Source: Tricholomella constricta
Lineage: Eukaryota; Basidiomycota; Agaricomycetes; Agaricales; Lyophyllaceae
Length of the DNA stretch: 64,000 nt
NCBI GenBank assembly: GCA_013368375.1
Contig: JAACJP010000040.1
Coordinates: 310,001-374,000 of the forward strand
Direction of reading: 5' to 3'
The position numbers were made by a program, and so were the translations under genes. This document shows positions 23,644 through 33,708 of this stretch, one piece after another. Under the pieces are notes generated by a model that was not told the DNA's origin, did not search any database, and worked only from the letters and a program-made list of their open reading frames with translations. How positions within the stretch are numbered: the stretch's first letter is position 1; each line of letters begins with the position of its first letter.

Positions 23644-26600
23644 TCACCCCCCCTTTTGAATCGCAACGACTCGGTGCGGGGCCGCGGTGGCGAAGACGGC
23701 CGGGGATAACGTGAATATGCCACGAATGTGGCGGGCAGCGTCAGGGTTGTCACGGTGGAACTTTCGCACCAGATCGGGGGCGGCGACATTTTCGCGAGGT
23801 TCCCAAGAAGCTTCTTCGTAACCATAGCCCTTCCACAGGACCTTGTACTGTAGTTTTTTGCGGAAGGTTCGGCTATCGAGGATCTTTTCAACTTCGTAAT
23901 GGGGTTCGTCGTCGATTATGTCGGGGGGCGGAGGGGGATCGGATCGACGACCTTCGATCGGATCAGCGACGGCGGGGATGAGCTTCACGACGTGGAAGAC
24001 TGGGTGGATGCGCTTCATGGACTGAGGCAGCAGGAGGCGGTATGCAAGCGGGCCGACTCGCCTTTGCACGACGAAAGGGCCAAGGTAGCGATGCGGCAAC
24101 TTCTTAGACGGTCGGGTCGTAGAAATGTCGGTCGCGTCCAAGTATACCTTGTCGCCAGGCTGGTAGTCGGGCGTTGGGGCATGTCGCTGGTTGTAATACC
24201 GCTCCATGTCGTCTTTGGCCTTTGAAAGCGCTGCCTTGGCTTCCTCCTGTGCTTCCTTCATGCGCTCCACGAACTCGTCGGCTGACTCGTTCTTGGAAAC
24301 GCCCCGACGCGGCTCAAAGCCCATGCGCGGATGCCGACCAGTGTCAAGCAGGAAGGGGGTCTGCTGCATCGCCGAATGTACATGGTTGTTGTAACTGAAT
24401 TCGGCGTCGGGCAGGAGATCCTCCCAATCGTTCTGGCGCTCATTGCAGAAGACTCGCAAGAACTGTTCCAGTTTCTGGTTGACACGCTCCGTCTGTCCGT
24501 CGGTCTGTGGGTGGTACGCCGTCGAGGCCGACAGCTTGATACCCAGAAGTCTGTACAGTTCGCGCGTGAACTCGGCGACGAACTGTGGACCTCGATCGGA
24601 GACGAATGCGTCGGGGAGACCGTGCAGCTTCCAGACGTGGCGACGGTAGAGGTTCGCAGCTCCCAGGGCCGAACAAGTCGTGTGCGACGCGATGAAGTGC
24701 GCGCGCTTTCCGACCGAATCCACGACATTCATGATCGCGTCGTGGCCATTGGACTCTGGAAGTTCGGTGATGAAGTCGACCGATACGACATTCCATCGGC
24801 CTTCGGGGATGGGAAGCGGCTGCAGCTGTCCGACGGGGAGTTGGCGGCGAGGTTTTGTGCGCAGACACATGTCACAGGTGCTGGTGTACGAACCGATGAA
24901 GCGCGACATCTGGGGCCACCAGTAGTTGCGCGACACCAGTTCGAGCGTCTTCCAGCGACCGGGGTGACCAGCGACCTTGGAGTCGTGGTGCTGCTCCACA
25001 ATGCGTCGGCGAAGGTCTGGGACGTTCGGGACATAGATCCGTCCACGGAACGTGAGCAGACCGCCTTCCTCTCCCCACTCGCCAAAGCGAAGGGAGCGGC
25101 CGGCGATCTTGGATGCTTTGACCAGTTGCGCCGCTTTCGCGACCGCATCCTCCTGAGCTCCATCGCGATTGCCCTTGCGGATCGCTTTCAGCACATCATC
25201 CTCCTCTCTGACCAGTGCAAGGCCTTCAGTTGCACGAACGGCGAAGAATTCTGGTTTGAGCAGCACGATGTTGGCGTTGTCGGCGCTTCCGTCGCCATGG
25301 TCGGGGCGACGCGATAACGCGTCGGGTTTGCCCATGCTACGGCCAGGACGGTGGTGGAGGGCGAAGTCGAAGTTAGCGAGGTAAAGCGACCATCGGGCTT
25401 GACGCCGATTGAGTTTCTTCGCGGTGAGGAAGTACTCAAGGTTCTTGTGGTCGGTCCAGATCTCCACCTTGTGCTTTGCGCCTTCTACGAAGTGTCGCCA
25501 TTCCTCCAGAGACCGGATGATCGCCAGCATCTCTTTGTCATGGATCTCGTAGTTCCGCTCAACGGCGTTCAAGCTCTTCGAGTAGAACGCGACCGGGTGC
25601 CACTTGCCATCGGATGGCGACTCTTGCGACAGGACCGCGCCCGTTGCGAAGTCGGACGAGTCGGCTTCGATGCGGTATGGTCGGTCGTCGTCGGGGAACA
25701 TGAGGACTGGCCCCGACGTGATCGCGGACTTCAGAAGGGCAAAGGCCGACTGCTCCGACTCTCCCCACCGCCAGGCGACGTCCTTGCCCGTCAGATCGAA
25801 CAGGGGTCGGGCGTGGTGCGAAAAGTCCTGGATGAACTGTCGGTAGAAATTGGTGAAGCCTAGGAACGCTTGCACCTCCTTCTTGTTCTTCGGCGCCGGC
25901 CATTCCAACACTCCAGCGACTTTAACCGGATCCATTTCCGCTTGCCCTTGCAAAATGATCAGCCCGAGATACTCGATCTTAGTCTGCTCGAATTCGCATT
26001 TCTCGGGCTTTAAGAACAGCTGATGTTCGCGGAGTCGGTCCAGTACCAGTCGCGTGACCCAACGGTGTTCCTCTAGCGTCTTTGTATAAATCAAGATGTC
26101 ATCGAGGTACACGCAAACAACACCTTCAGCGATCAGATCGCGGAAGATATCATTCATCATGGTCTGAAATGTGGCGGGGCTGTTTGTGAGGCCGAAAAAC
26201 ATGACGAGCGGCTCGAAGAGGCCGCGATTCGTCCGAAACGCTGCCTTCCACTCGTCGCCTTCCTTGATCCGGACGTTGTTGTACCCCCATCGGACGTCCA
26301 ACTTGGTGAAGTACCGCGCGCCGCGAAGGTTATTTACCAGTTCGCTAATGAGGGGCAGCGGGTATCGGTTCTTCACCGTGAGCGCATTGAGCGTCCGATA
26401 GTCCTGAACCAGACGGAGCGACCCGTCCTTCTTCTTGATGAAGAAGACCGGCGACGCCATGGGCGACTTGGACGGTCAGATGCGACCTGTCTCGAGGTTC
26501 TCCTTGAGGAACGCGTCGAGTTCGACCTGTTCTGCCAGTGAGAGCGGGTAGACCTTCGTGCCCGTTGGCGACGTGCCCGGCTCCAGTTCGATGGCATGGT

Positions 26601-27663
26601 CCCATTGCTTGCGCTCTGGAAGCTCATCGAATGCGACTTTAGAGAAGATGTCTTCAAAGTCGTGGAGGTGGGTCGGTACTGCGTCGCGGAAAGTTCTGGG
26701 CACGGAGTTAGCAGCGTGCGCTTCCGCAAGTCGCTGCGATGTCGTTTGGCTGGCCCGAATATGTTCGGCGGTCGGAGTCGGATGGATCGCGGTCGCGAAG
26801 ATGCGATCGCCATTCAGGAAGGTTTCCACCAGGAAGTCGTCAGACTCTGGGTCAGGTTCCTCCAGGATCGGGGTGTAGGGGAGGAACTCCTCCTCATCAG
26901 AGTTGTCCTCAACATACGGGTTGGTCGGGGCTCGCAGGTCGGGCTCAGTCATCGGGATACCGTCGGCTCGACAGGCGCGGATCGCTGCGCGCACTCTGGT
27001 GCGTGCGCGCCGATCGGCTTTGACCTCGTCCTTGCAGGTGTCGCACTGCATCGGACAGCGACTCATCTTCACCTCCTTGGTCTCCCAGTCGATCTCGGGG
27101 TTATGGTTTTTAAGCCAGTTGAACCCGAGGATCATGTCTTGCTTGCCTAACTGGGTGACCCCGAAGACGGCTCGTTCGGTATGACCGTTGTATCGCAAGA
27201 CAGCTTCTACGATGCAAGAGACCGAACCACCTTCGTTGAGGGTGCCGTCCACATTGTAAACCGGGGATGGCCGACTAAGCACCTTGGTCATGAGCTTGTG
27301 TTTCTCGACGAAAGCGACATTGAGAAAACTGCCGGTCGCTCCGCTGTCCACTAGGGCAGTGATGGCATGCGACTCCCGGGTGTCGGTGGTCTCCAGTTCG
27401 ACGTTGAGCCACAGGGATCTGGGGCAGGGGGAGGCAGCGGCGATGAAGCGACTAGGAAGTCGCTTTTCCCAGCGGGGTAGGCCACGACGCGACGGGGCGA
27501 TCGGCTTAGCAACTGCGATTGGTGTCGTCGGGTCGGAGGGGTTTTGTACGTCTTTGTCGGTCGGTTCACTCGTCGGAATAGCAGCAATATTAGGTGTATT
27601 GGCGTATTCTACGGATAAAGGAGCGAACCGATTATGACTAGACAACGGGGGCGTACGTTCCAC
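23644..27663 (-). pseudogene. G1 pol polyprotein, interrupted by one nonsense codon
   Basis: Pol carries, in order: aspartic protease (ALVDSGATGSFLN), reverse transcriptase with YLDDILIYTK, RNase H (YRIEADSSDFATGAVLSQ), integrase with an HHCC zinc finger (HHDSKVAGH, then CDMC) and a DDE core (SVDFITELP, HPQTDGQTERVNQ). A C-terminal chromodomain (EVEKILDSRTF, YKVLWKGYGYEEASWEP) follows. The chromodomain places it among chromoviruses, which use it to read chromatin at the integration site. A TGA at 26476-26478 stands where G2 has CGA, between GRI and PSKSPMASPVF, cutting protease from RT. There is no ATG at the 5' end (first start-like codon is GTG), as expected for expression by frameshifting from gag. 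Confidence 0.92.
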
Positions 27664-27684
27664 CCGTTGTGTGATTAAAAACCC
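27642..27684 (-). promoter_or_regulatory. Predicted -1 ribosomal frameshift signal, gag-pol of G1
   Basis: On the minus strand the heptamer G GGT TTT (27678-27684) is followed directly by the gag TAA. A 7-nt spacer and an 8-bp stem ACAACGGG/CCCGTTGT with a 13-nt loop come next. The arrangement is identical in G2. The shifted frame runs straight into pol. Confidence 0.7.
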
Positions 27685-28889
27685 TCCTCGGCGTCGGAGG
27701 CAGTCGCGTCGGCCGACGATGGAGTCGGGTCGGCGGGGACTGCGTCCTTGCGAGCTAGACGTTCCATGATAAGCGCCTCCAGCTCATCATCGAGCATGTG
27801 GCGCACGTCCCAGCGCAAAGGGCAGTCACGAGAGTAGTGACCCTTTTTCTTGCACCGGAAACAGTGGTCGTCGGCAGGCGCGACTCGATCGCGCATCCGA
27901 TCTACGTCCATTGGGATGCCCTGGGGGATCGGCCTGGGGGCTGGTGCGACAGGAGCGCGGGGGGCGGGGGGAGCGAGAGCGGGAGCGGGAGCGGGGGCAG
28001 TAGCGAACGCCCATCGTGCAGCTGCGGCGGTGGGCTGGCGGCTGTCGGGCGCCTTTGTCGGGACCATCCGACGGTGGAAGTCGTCCTCCGACCTCATGAT
28101 GAAATCTTGAGAACGAGCGATCCTCAGCCACTCCTCAATCTTCTCGTCGTGCGGGCGACCCGTGGTGATGCTTCCGAGTCGCCTCGAGAGCTTCGGGTCC
28201 ATTCCCCGACGGAATTTGAGGACCAAGTGACGCCCATCTGGGTAGCCCGCCTTGACCCACAGGGATCGGAACGAGTCGATGTACTCGTTGATCGATCGAC
28301 CATTCTGGAAGTACGCTGTCGACTCCAGGATGAGCGCGGCATCGGCGACCTCATCGAAGAGGAAGAACTCGCCGCGGAAGGTGTCTTCGAAGTCCTTCCA
28401 GGCGGGAAAGACGTCCTTGGCGGTTCCGAACTGGAACACCCGACTGACGAAGTCGGCGGCTCACCCGTGCTGCATGCACGACAGCACCCATACTATTCGG
28501 GCGTGGTCGTTGGCGAAACTTCCCCCGCACAAGGAGAAGTAGAGCTTGCAGGCGTTCAAGAACGCGCGACCGCCCGATCGGGCGCCGTCGTAAATGGGAG
28601 GGGGCGACGGTCGGAGGTGGTGCGATCCCGATCGCGGAGAGCCTGGCAGCGGGGTGGTCGTCTCAGGCGGCGGAGGGGTCGTGTCTGCTTCGGGAGCAGC
28701 GGGGGTGGGATTGGGGGGTGTCCCCGACATGAATTTTTCGAAAAGAGCGGAGAGGCGGTCCATAGAGGCCGAGTTGGAGGTATTGGAGGCAGAGAGAGCC
28801 GAAATTGTGGCTTCCATATTCGCCAACCGCTCCTCCGTCGTGAGGAACGGAGAGAACGGTCGCTGCGACATGTCACCAAATTCGGACAT
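27675..28889 (-). pseudogene. G1 gag, interrupted by one nonsense codon
   Basis: ATG at 28889 (MSEFGDMSQRPFSPF) to TAA at 27675, 404 codons if read through. The N-terminus has a short helical segment and a Pro/Thr-rich linker. The middle is the retrotransposon gag capsid region (FEDTFRGEFFLFDEV, RSINEYIDSFRSLWVKAGYP). The C-terminus carries one CX2CX4HX4C knuckle (CFRCKKKGHYSRDC) for RNA packaging. A TGA at 28461-28463, after the CMQHG segment, replaces the CGA seen in the intact G2 gag. Confidence 0.9.
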
Positions 28890-29002
28890 CTCGAAACGGG
28901 ACTGGGCGGGCGATCGGAGCGAGCGCGCGTTGGACGGTCGCGTGTAGCAGACGCGTGTTTCGGCGCGGAAGCGGATCGGTCGGCTTCGTCGGGTTTCTAG
29001 AG

Positions 29003-29177
29003 TTACTCTATTCTGCTGTTAGGGCGACCTCAGCTGCAGAGCTTAGTCGTGCTGACAGAGGGGAATCCAATGTTATATTATGTACGGTAGAGAGAGCGTA
29101 AGTAAACCTACCTGACAGAGGGGAATCCAATGAGAATAGAGTAAAGGATTCCCCCATGTCGGGAGGATGACTATATA
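29003..29177 (-). promoter_or_regulatory. G1 TATA box, predicted RNA start and self-complementary primer site
   Basis: TATATA (29172-29177) lies 28-33 nt upstream of the sequence TTACTCTATTCT on the minus strand (29144-29133), a natural transcription start. Its exact 12-nt complement, AGAATAGAGTAA (29014-29003), sits 2 nt outside the 5' LTR, where the primer-binding site should be. No tRNA 3'-end complement was noticed. The pattern matches self-priming as known for Tf1/sushi-type elements. Confidence 0.6.
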
Positions 29178-29507
29178 CGAATAAGATACGTGAGGGCCGG
29201 CTCTCTGGGGTGTATGGTACGTAAATGATAACGGATGGGCAGTGGCGCGTGTATGTACACGTTCCCGACGCTGTCCGATCCTCGTGGCTCAGGGCGCGGG
29301 CACGAGGTCGGGCGACCGACGTCGGGATGTCGGACGTCGGGATCGGGCGCGCGCTGGAAGGGGAGGTAGCGACAGGGATGTATAAGTATGTACACCGACA
29401 CTTGGGTCGGAGCGTCGGGGTCGGGGGCGCGATCGGTCGGGAGCGATCGCACGTGTCGGGGGACAGTCGGTGAGCGTCGGAGGGCGTGAACGGGCGTTCC
29501 CCTAACA
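29017..29507 (-). repeat. G1 5' LTR
   Basis: This 491-bp LTR is the transcriptional LTR of the minus-strand element and is adjacent to the gag leader (28890-29016, 127 nt). The GAAAC duplication follows at 29508-29512. Confidence 0.94.
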
Positions 29508-30750
29508 GAAACGGAGTAGGGTTTCAGAGATATAGATTCTGTCCAAGCGGGACTGTGAGTCTCCTCTCTCCGTGCGGAAAGTAAATTTGCGCGTTGAGGG
29601 GTACGTCTGCCTCCATCCGTCCACTATACTGAAGTGTCTCTTTAGGCTCTCCAGTGCTACGACAGGAGCTTGGGGGGGGACCTTCGCCGGCATTCTATCT
29701 ATCGAGTCTTCTACAAAGTTGGTATCTCCCAGGAGGAAGTCTGGTGTTGTGTACTCGTTGTTTTTCCATTTGGTTTCTAAGTCTTCCCAGAATTCAGCGT
29801 TCTCGGTGGGGTTATTAGGTGCGTAGATCCCTAGGATTTTCGTTTCATTGTTTTCATGCCACGGGATGTGTAGGAGTGCCGCCCTGCTAGGGATGAGTTC
29901 AGTAATTCTAGCCTCTCTCCATCTTGTGGTCCGTTTATTCAAAATGAAGGCTATCCCTTTTGCATTTGGGTTTGTCTGATCCCAACTATGCAGGATGTGG
30001 ATTTGCTCTTCGAAGATCTGTTGTATCTCGTTTCTGCGCCGGTCATCTAAGTGTGATTCTTGGATAGCGAGGACATCGATACCCTGTTCTCTCATAATCT
30101 GCCATAAGTGTGGCCATTTTCCTCTGGTTGTTTGTGACCCTCCTCCCTTGATGTTCAGGGTAGCGATCCCTAGGCTGCCGCGTTTGGATTTTTTTCCACG
30201 TCGGTTTGTTTGGACTTCAGGCCTTTGGGGCTCGGTGTTGTGTATTGGGCTTGGGGGGGCCTCGTCTTGGTTTACAGCACCGGGGCGTGCAGCATGATGC
30301 TGAGAACGCCTCTCCGGGGGGGGCGTGAGCTCCTCCTCCGGGTCCAGTTCTCCCCTTGGGGTGGGACTGGGCCCCGCTGACTGCGGGGTACCTGCTGACT
30401 GCGAGGTGTACGCTGACTGCGTGGGGGGGCTCGCGCCCTCTCTCGTTTGTGTCCTTCTGGGTGGTGGGCACATGGGTGCTCCGTGACTGGCCCTGGGGCC
30501 AGGGTGCTCGTGGACGGTGACTCCGTCGAGCGCAGCGGACCTTCGTTCATCGTCCAAGGTTCCAGTAGACGTCCGGTAGTGCCTAGACTCCGGTTGGCCT
30601 CGCGCTGCTTGTCCGCCTCCTTGCCTCGAACCTCCTTCATTGGGGAAGTCGTCGACGGATAGACTGCCCTCCCCTCTGGAGGCATCAAGTTCGGTGCCGT
30701 TCGTTGTTGTGCCGCAGGTTAGGGTTGGGTGTTGTTCTATGTGTCTGTTA
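29508..30750 (-). pseudogene. LINE ORF2, endonuclease part
   Basis: This is the 5' portion of LINE ORF2. After a Pro/Arg-rich N-terminal stretch comes an endonuclease/exonuclease/phosphatase domain: GIATLNIKGGG, DVLAIQESHLDDRRRNEI, the LLGDTNFVEDSIDR metal-binding segment and FTFRTERGDSQSRLDRIYIS. The final SxDH element lies beyond the G1 insertion at 23.1 kb. The frame is open back to a TAG near 30,759 and has no clear ATG, so the true ORF2 start is unresolved. It may depend on frameshift, or have been altered near the G2 insertion. Confidence 0.85.
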
Positions 30751-30845
30751 GTAGCGAATGGTATACCTTCCTATACTCCGGAGCCGGCTTGCAGGGCCAT
30801 ACTCGTCGGGGGTGGATCCCTCTCTCAGCCATAATCCAGCAGGGG

Positions 30846-30850
30846 GAGCT
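30846..30850. repeat. 5-bp target-site duplication of G2 (left copy)
   Basis: GAGCT directly precedes the left LTR. The same GAGCT follows the right LTR at 43212-43216. Confidence 0.9.
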
Positions 30851-31335
30851 TGTTAGGGCGACCTCAGCGCAGAGCTTAGTCGTGCTGGCAGAGGGGAATC
30901 CAATGTTATATTATGTACGATTAGAGAGAACGTAAGTAGACCTACCTGGCAGAGGGGAATCCAATGAGAATAGAGTAAAGGATTCCCCCATGTCAGGAGG
31001 ATGACTATATATGAGTAACTACTTGAGGGCCGGCTCTCTGGGGTGTATGGTACGTAAATGATAACGGATGGGCAGCGGCGCGTGTATGTACACGTTCCCG
31101 ACGCTGTCCGATCCTCGTGGCTCAGGGTGCAGGCGCACGAGGTCGGGTGACCGACGTCGGGATGTCGGGAATCGGGATCGGGCGCGCGCTGGAAGGGGAA
31201 GTAACGACAGGAAGTTATAAGTATGTACACCGATGCTTGGGGCGGAGCGTCGGGGTCGGGATCGCGATCATCTGGGGAGCGGTCGGTCACGTGCTCGTCC
31301 GAGGAATCGGATGGTCACGTGATCACCAAACAGGT

Positions 31336-31505
31336 TGAAAGTCCTCCGAAAGGAGGCACGGGATGAGGAAGGACACGTTTCGTGACACGCGGGCACATGA
31401 CCTGGACGCCTCTTACTTCCTTACCTCCATCTTCGCGTACTCCTACCTGTACTTCTGAATTCGAATCTGGACGTTCTCCTTCACGTCTATCCTTTCCATC
31501 TCGCG
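31336..31505 (+). repeat. Ngaro split repeat A1
   Basis: 170 bp, matching A2 with one C/T difference seen by eye. It begins TGAAAG and carries a 5-bp stem with a GAAA loop (CCTCC GAAA GGAGG, 31343-31356), and a second hairpin CACG TTT CGTG at 31374-31384. Confidence 0.92.
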
Positions 31506-31599
31506 TCTCTTCGCACGCCGAGTTCCTCGCTACTCTCCTCCTCGCCTTCCAGCGACTCCCCAGTCTCGTAGCATCTCGTCGGCACTCCTTCCATTCTCC

Positions 31600-33708
31600 A
31601 TGGCCCCTCCGCCGAAACGCAAAGGCTCTCGCTCTACATCTCGCGCTCCATCGCCTCCAGCCAAGGACACCTCCTCCCTATCCGCCATTACAGAAGAGGA
31701 CCTAGCCGCGTCCTCGCAGGCTCCTCCACATCCTCCTCCTCGGCCGCACATGCTGGAGCCTTCTTCCCAATCTCATCCCTCGGCTACCCTCTCACTCTCT
31801 GGGGACCCCCAAACTCTCTCTGCCACGTCACCCTCCGCTGTCGATCGAGTCTTCCGCGATCCCTCCACCTCTACGCTTTCTTCCGAATCCAGTAATCGCA
31901 CTTCCTTTTCGGGTCCTTCACCCATCCCTCTCCACTCAGCGCCTCCTTCCGGCACCAGCGGCCCCTCCACGGCTCCATCTTTGTCTTCGTTCCCCGCGAC
32001 CCAAGTCCAGGCCGCTCAGGCTGCCGTCCTCGATGTCCTTCACCCCCCCATCCCCTCCAGCCTGCCCATACCGACCTTCGTCCTAGATTCTCCCGTTACC
32101 TCACTTCCTGCTTCCCCTGCTCGCCTCTCAGCCCGCGCCAAAGCCAAAGGGCGTGCTCATTCCGCGGATCTCGGACCAGATTTCATTGACAAGATCATCG
32201 CCTCCGCCCGGCCCATGACGCAACCTGCCGCGCCTGCAGCGCCTTCGCGCCCTTCTGTCCACTTCTCGGGTCTTCCATCCCCTGGACCTCGCGCCGAGGC
32301 CTCCCCTGCCTCTACTGCCTCCCCCCCCCCTAGCGGGCGCCTGTTCACTGAAGACGAACTGGCTGCTGTCCTTCGCGCTTACGGCGAGGATCTTCTACGC
32401 GCAGCCCGTGCTGGTCAGGATCCCCTGAGACTTGATCCCTCCTCGGATCCTGCGGTGAGGACTCCATCCGCACCCTTACACCGCAACTCCAACGGTTCTC
32501 CCGGCGGTCATACTCACGTCCCGCACTGCCATGGGGACGATCACGCGCCCTGGTGCTCCCACTCCGCCGCCGATCGTCAGCGTGCTTCGCACTCCCAGCA
32601 TCTTCATCGCTCATCTCGGGGCCAGGCTTCCGCGCCTTATCCTCCTCACGCATATCCGCGCAATCGCTCTCACCCTCATTCCCACCGTTACCCTGCGTCA
32701 CCTCCCACCCTTCCAGACCCTTTCTCCGTCGACTCGTCCCTTTCCGACGGCGACCCTTACGGCGAGCACGGTAATGCAAACGATTTCACGGCCGAGCTCA
32801 ATGCCAATGAAATTGTCACCCCCGATCGCGTCGTTCGCATCCTCCGCGGCGGTTGGCAGGAGTACATCCCTCTCGACGCGCTTACCAACGAAGCGTGTCG
32901 CTCCGCTTCCTTTGCCCCTCAGCGTCAGGACGACGCCTCCATTGCCCTCAACGCCGGGGGTCGGCTCCAGCTTCGTAGCTCTGCTCTGGACTGCTCCCGG
33001 GAGCTCAAGATTCCCATACTGGGATGGATGCAAGCCACCCGTAACTTCGTTGATGCAATTAAGTACCATTATCACTGCCCAACCGACCACCGTCCAGGCG
33101 GCGTCGGCGCTCGCCGCATTGCCTCCGCCTTCAAAGGGCACTACCGTATCATCCTCCGCCGCCCGGACTTCGAGAGCAACTTCCTTACGTACGTGGAGTA
33201 TGATATCTTTATTCGTCGCCAATTTCTGTCGCGTCTCCATTCCGGCCGTCCCATGTTCTCGGTGGACCAATTTCACGAGTCCGTCTATCAAACCTACGAC
33301 CGTGCGCGCGTCTCCCGCACAATGAACTCCTTGGCCGCTCCTCCCCCTGCTGCCTCCTCCGCTCCAAGATTTTTTCGCGACTCCCGCGTCGGTGACCCTT
33401 CCTCCTCCGGCAGCTCCTCCCGTAAACCCGACTCCGGCTGGCCCCGCTCTCGCGCCGGTGGAGATCGCGACTCTCGCTCCATTCGCTGCATGCGCTGCGG
33501 CAGCTGCGAGCATCGTTTCTCCAAGTGCCCCGGCCCTGCGAAATACCTCGTCAAAGGCGCCGACGGCCGTTGGACCGGTCCTACCGGTCGTCTCTTCTGC
33601 TTCGGATGGAACGGTCCCTCCTCCTGTGCCAAATCCGACTGCGCTCATGTCCACAGCTGTTCGCTCTGCGGAGCTGCTATCCATGGTGCGCAACAGTGCG
33701 CTCTCTGA
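31600..33708 (+). CDS. Ngaro ORF1, gag-like protein
   Basis: ATG at 31600, 702 aa. The first ~400 residues are Ser/Pro-rich and low-complexity. A more ordered region follows (GGWQEYIPLDALTNEACR, ILGWMQATRNFVDAIKYHY, FIRRQFLSRL) and is probably the capsid-like part. The C-terminus has CX2CX4HX4C (CMRCGSCEHRFSKC), a CCCH-type finger (C-X8-C-X4-C-X3-H) and a last CX2CX4HX4C (CSLCGAAIHGAQQC). These suggest nucleic-acid binding. It overlaps the start of the RT frame by about 60 bp. Confidence 0.85.
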   Translation: MAPPPKRKGSRSTSRAPSPPAKDTSSLSAITEEDLAASSQAPPHPPPRPHMLEPSSQSHPSATLSLSGDPQTLSATSPSAVDRVFRDPSTSTLSSESSNRTSFSGPSPIPLHSAPPSGTSGPSTAPSLSSFPATQVQAAQAAVLDVLHPPIPSSLPIPTFVLDSPVTSLPASPARLSARAKAKGRAHSADLGPDFIDKIIASARPMTQPAAPAAPSRPSVHFSGLPSPGPRAEASPASTASPPPSGRLFTEDELAAVLRAYGEDLLRAARAGQDPLRLDPSSDPAVRTPSAPLHRNSNGSPGGHTHVPHCHGDDHAPWCSHSAADRQRASHSQHLHRSSRGQASAPYPPHAYPRNRSHPHSHRYPASPPTLPDPFSVDSSLSDGDPYGEHGNANDFTAELNANEIVTPDRVVRILRGGWQEYIPLDALTNEACRSASFAPQRQDDASIALNAGGRLQLRSSALDCSRELKIPILGWMQATRNFVDAIKYHYHCPTDHRPGGVGARRIASAFKGHYRIILRRPDFESNFLTYVEYDIFIRRQFLSRLHSGRPMFSVDQFHESVYQTYDRARVSRTMNSLAAPPPAASSAPRFFRDSRVGDPSSSGSSSRKPDSGWPRSRAGGDRDSRSIRCMRCGSCEHRFSKCPGPAKYLVKGADGRWTGPTGRLFCFGWNGPSSCAKSDCAHVHSCSLCGAAIHGAQQCAL

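Larger units (their letters stand above)
23153..29507 (-). mobile_element. Chromodomain Ty3/gypsy element G1
   Basis: This 6,355-bp LTR retrotransposon on the minus strand has two 491-bp LTRs that begin TGTTAG and end CTAACA. It is flanked by GAAAC duplications, inside LINE ORF2. By eye the LTRs differ at two positions, both CpG transitions, so insertion was recent. Gag and pol are both interrupted by CGA-to-TGA changes relative to G2, so this copy probably needs help in trans. A G-run polypurine tract (minus strand) adjoins the 3' LTR at 23644-23655. Confidence 0.95.

Noticed and set aside
24331..25317. Long plus-strand open frame opposite G1 pol, repeated at 38074-39015
   Set aside because: It is antisense to integrase and RNase H coding sequence. 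It is open only because the GC-rich pol codons leave few stops on the other strand, and it resembles no protein.
26476..26478. Programmed stop-codon readthrough between protease and RT in G1
   Set aside because: The sister element has CGA at the same position with an otherwise matching context, so a simple point mutation explains it.
27798..29000. 400-codon plus-strand open frame opposite gag, also at 41496-42698
   Set aside because: Mirror image of gag with Gly/Arg/Val bias; it is conserved only because gag is conserved.
31336..31505. Hammerhead ribozyme in the Ngaro A repeat
   Set aside because: GATGAG and CGAAA strings are present, but not in the order or with the stems needed for a hammerhead core on either strand.
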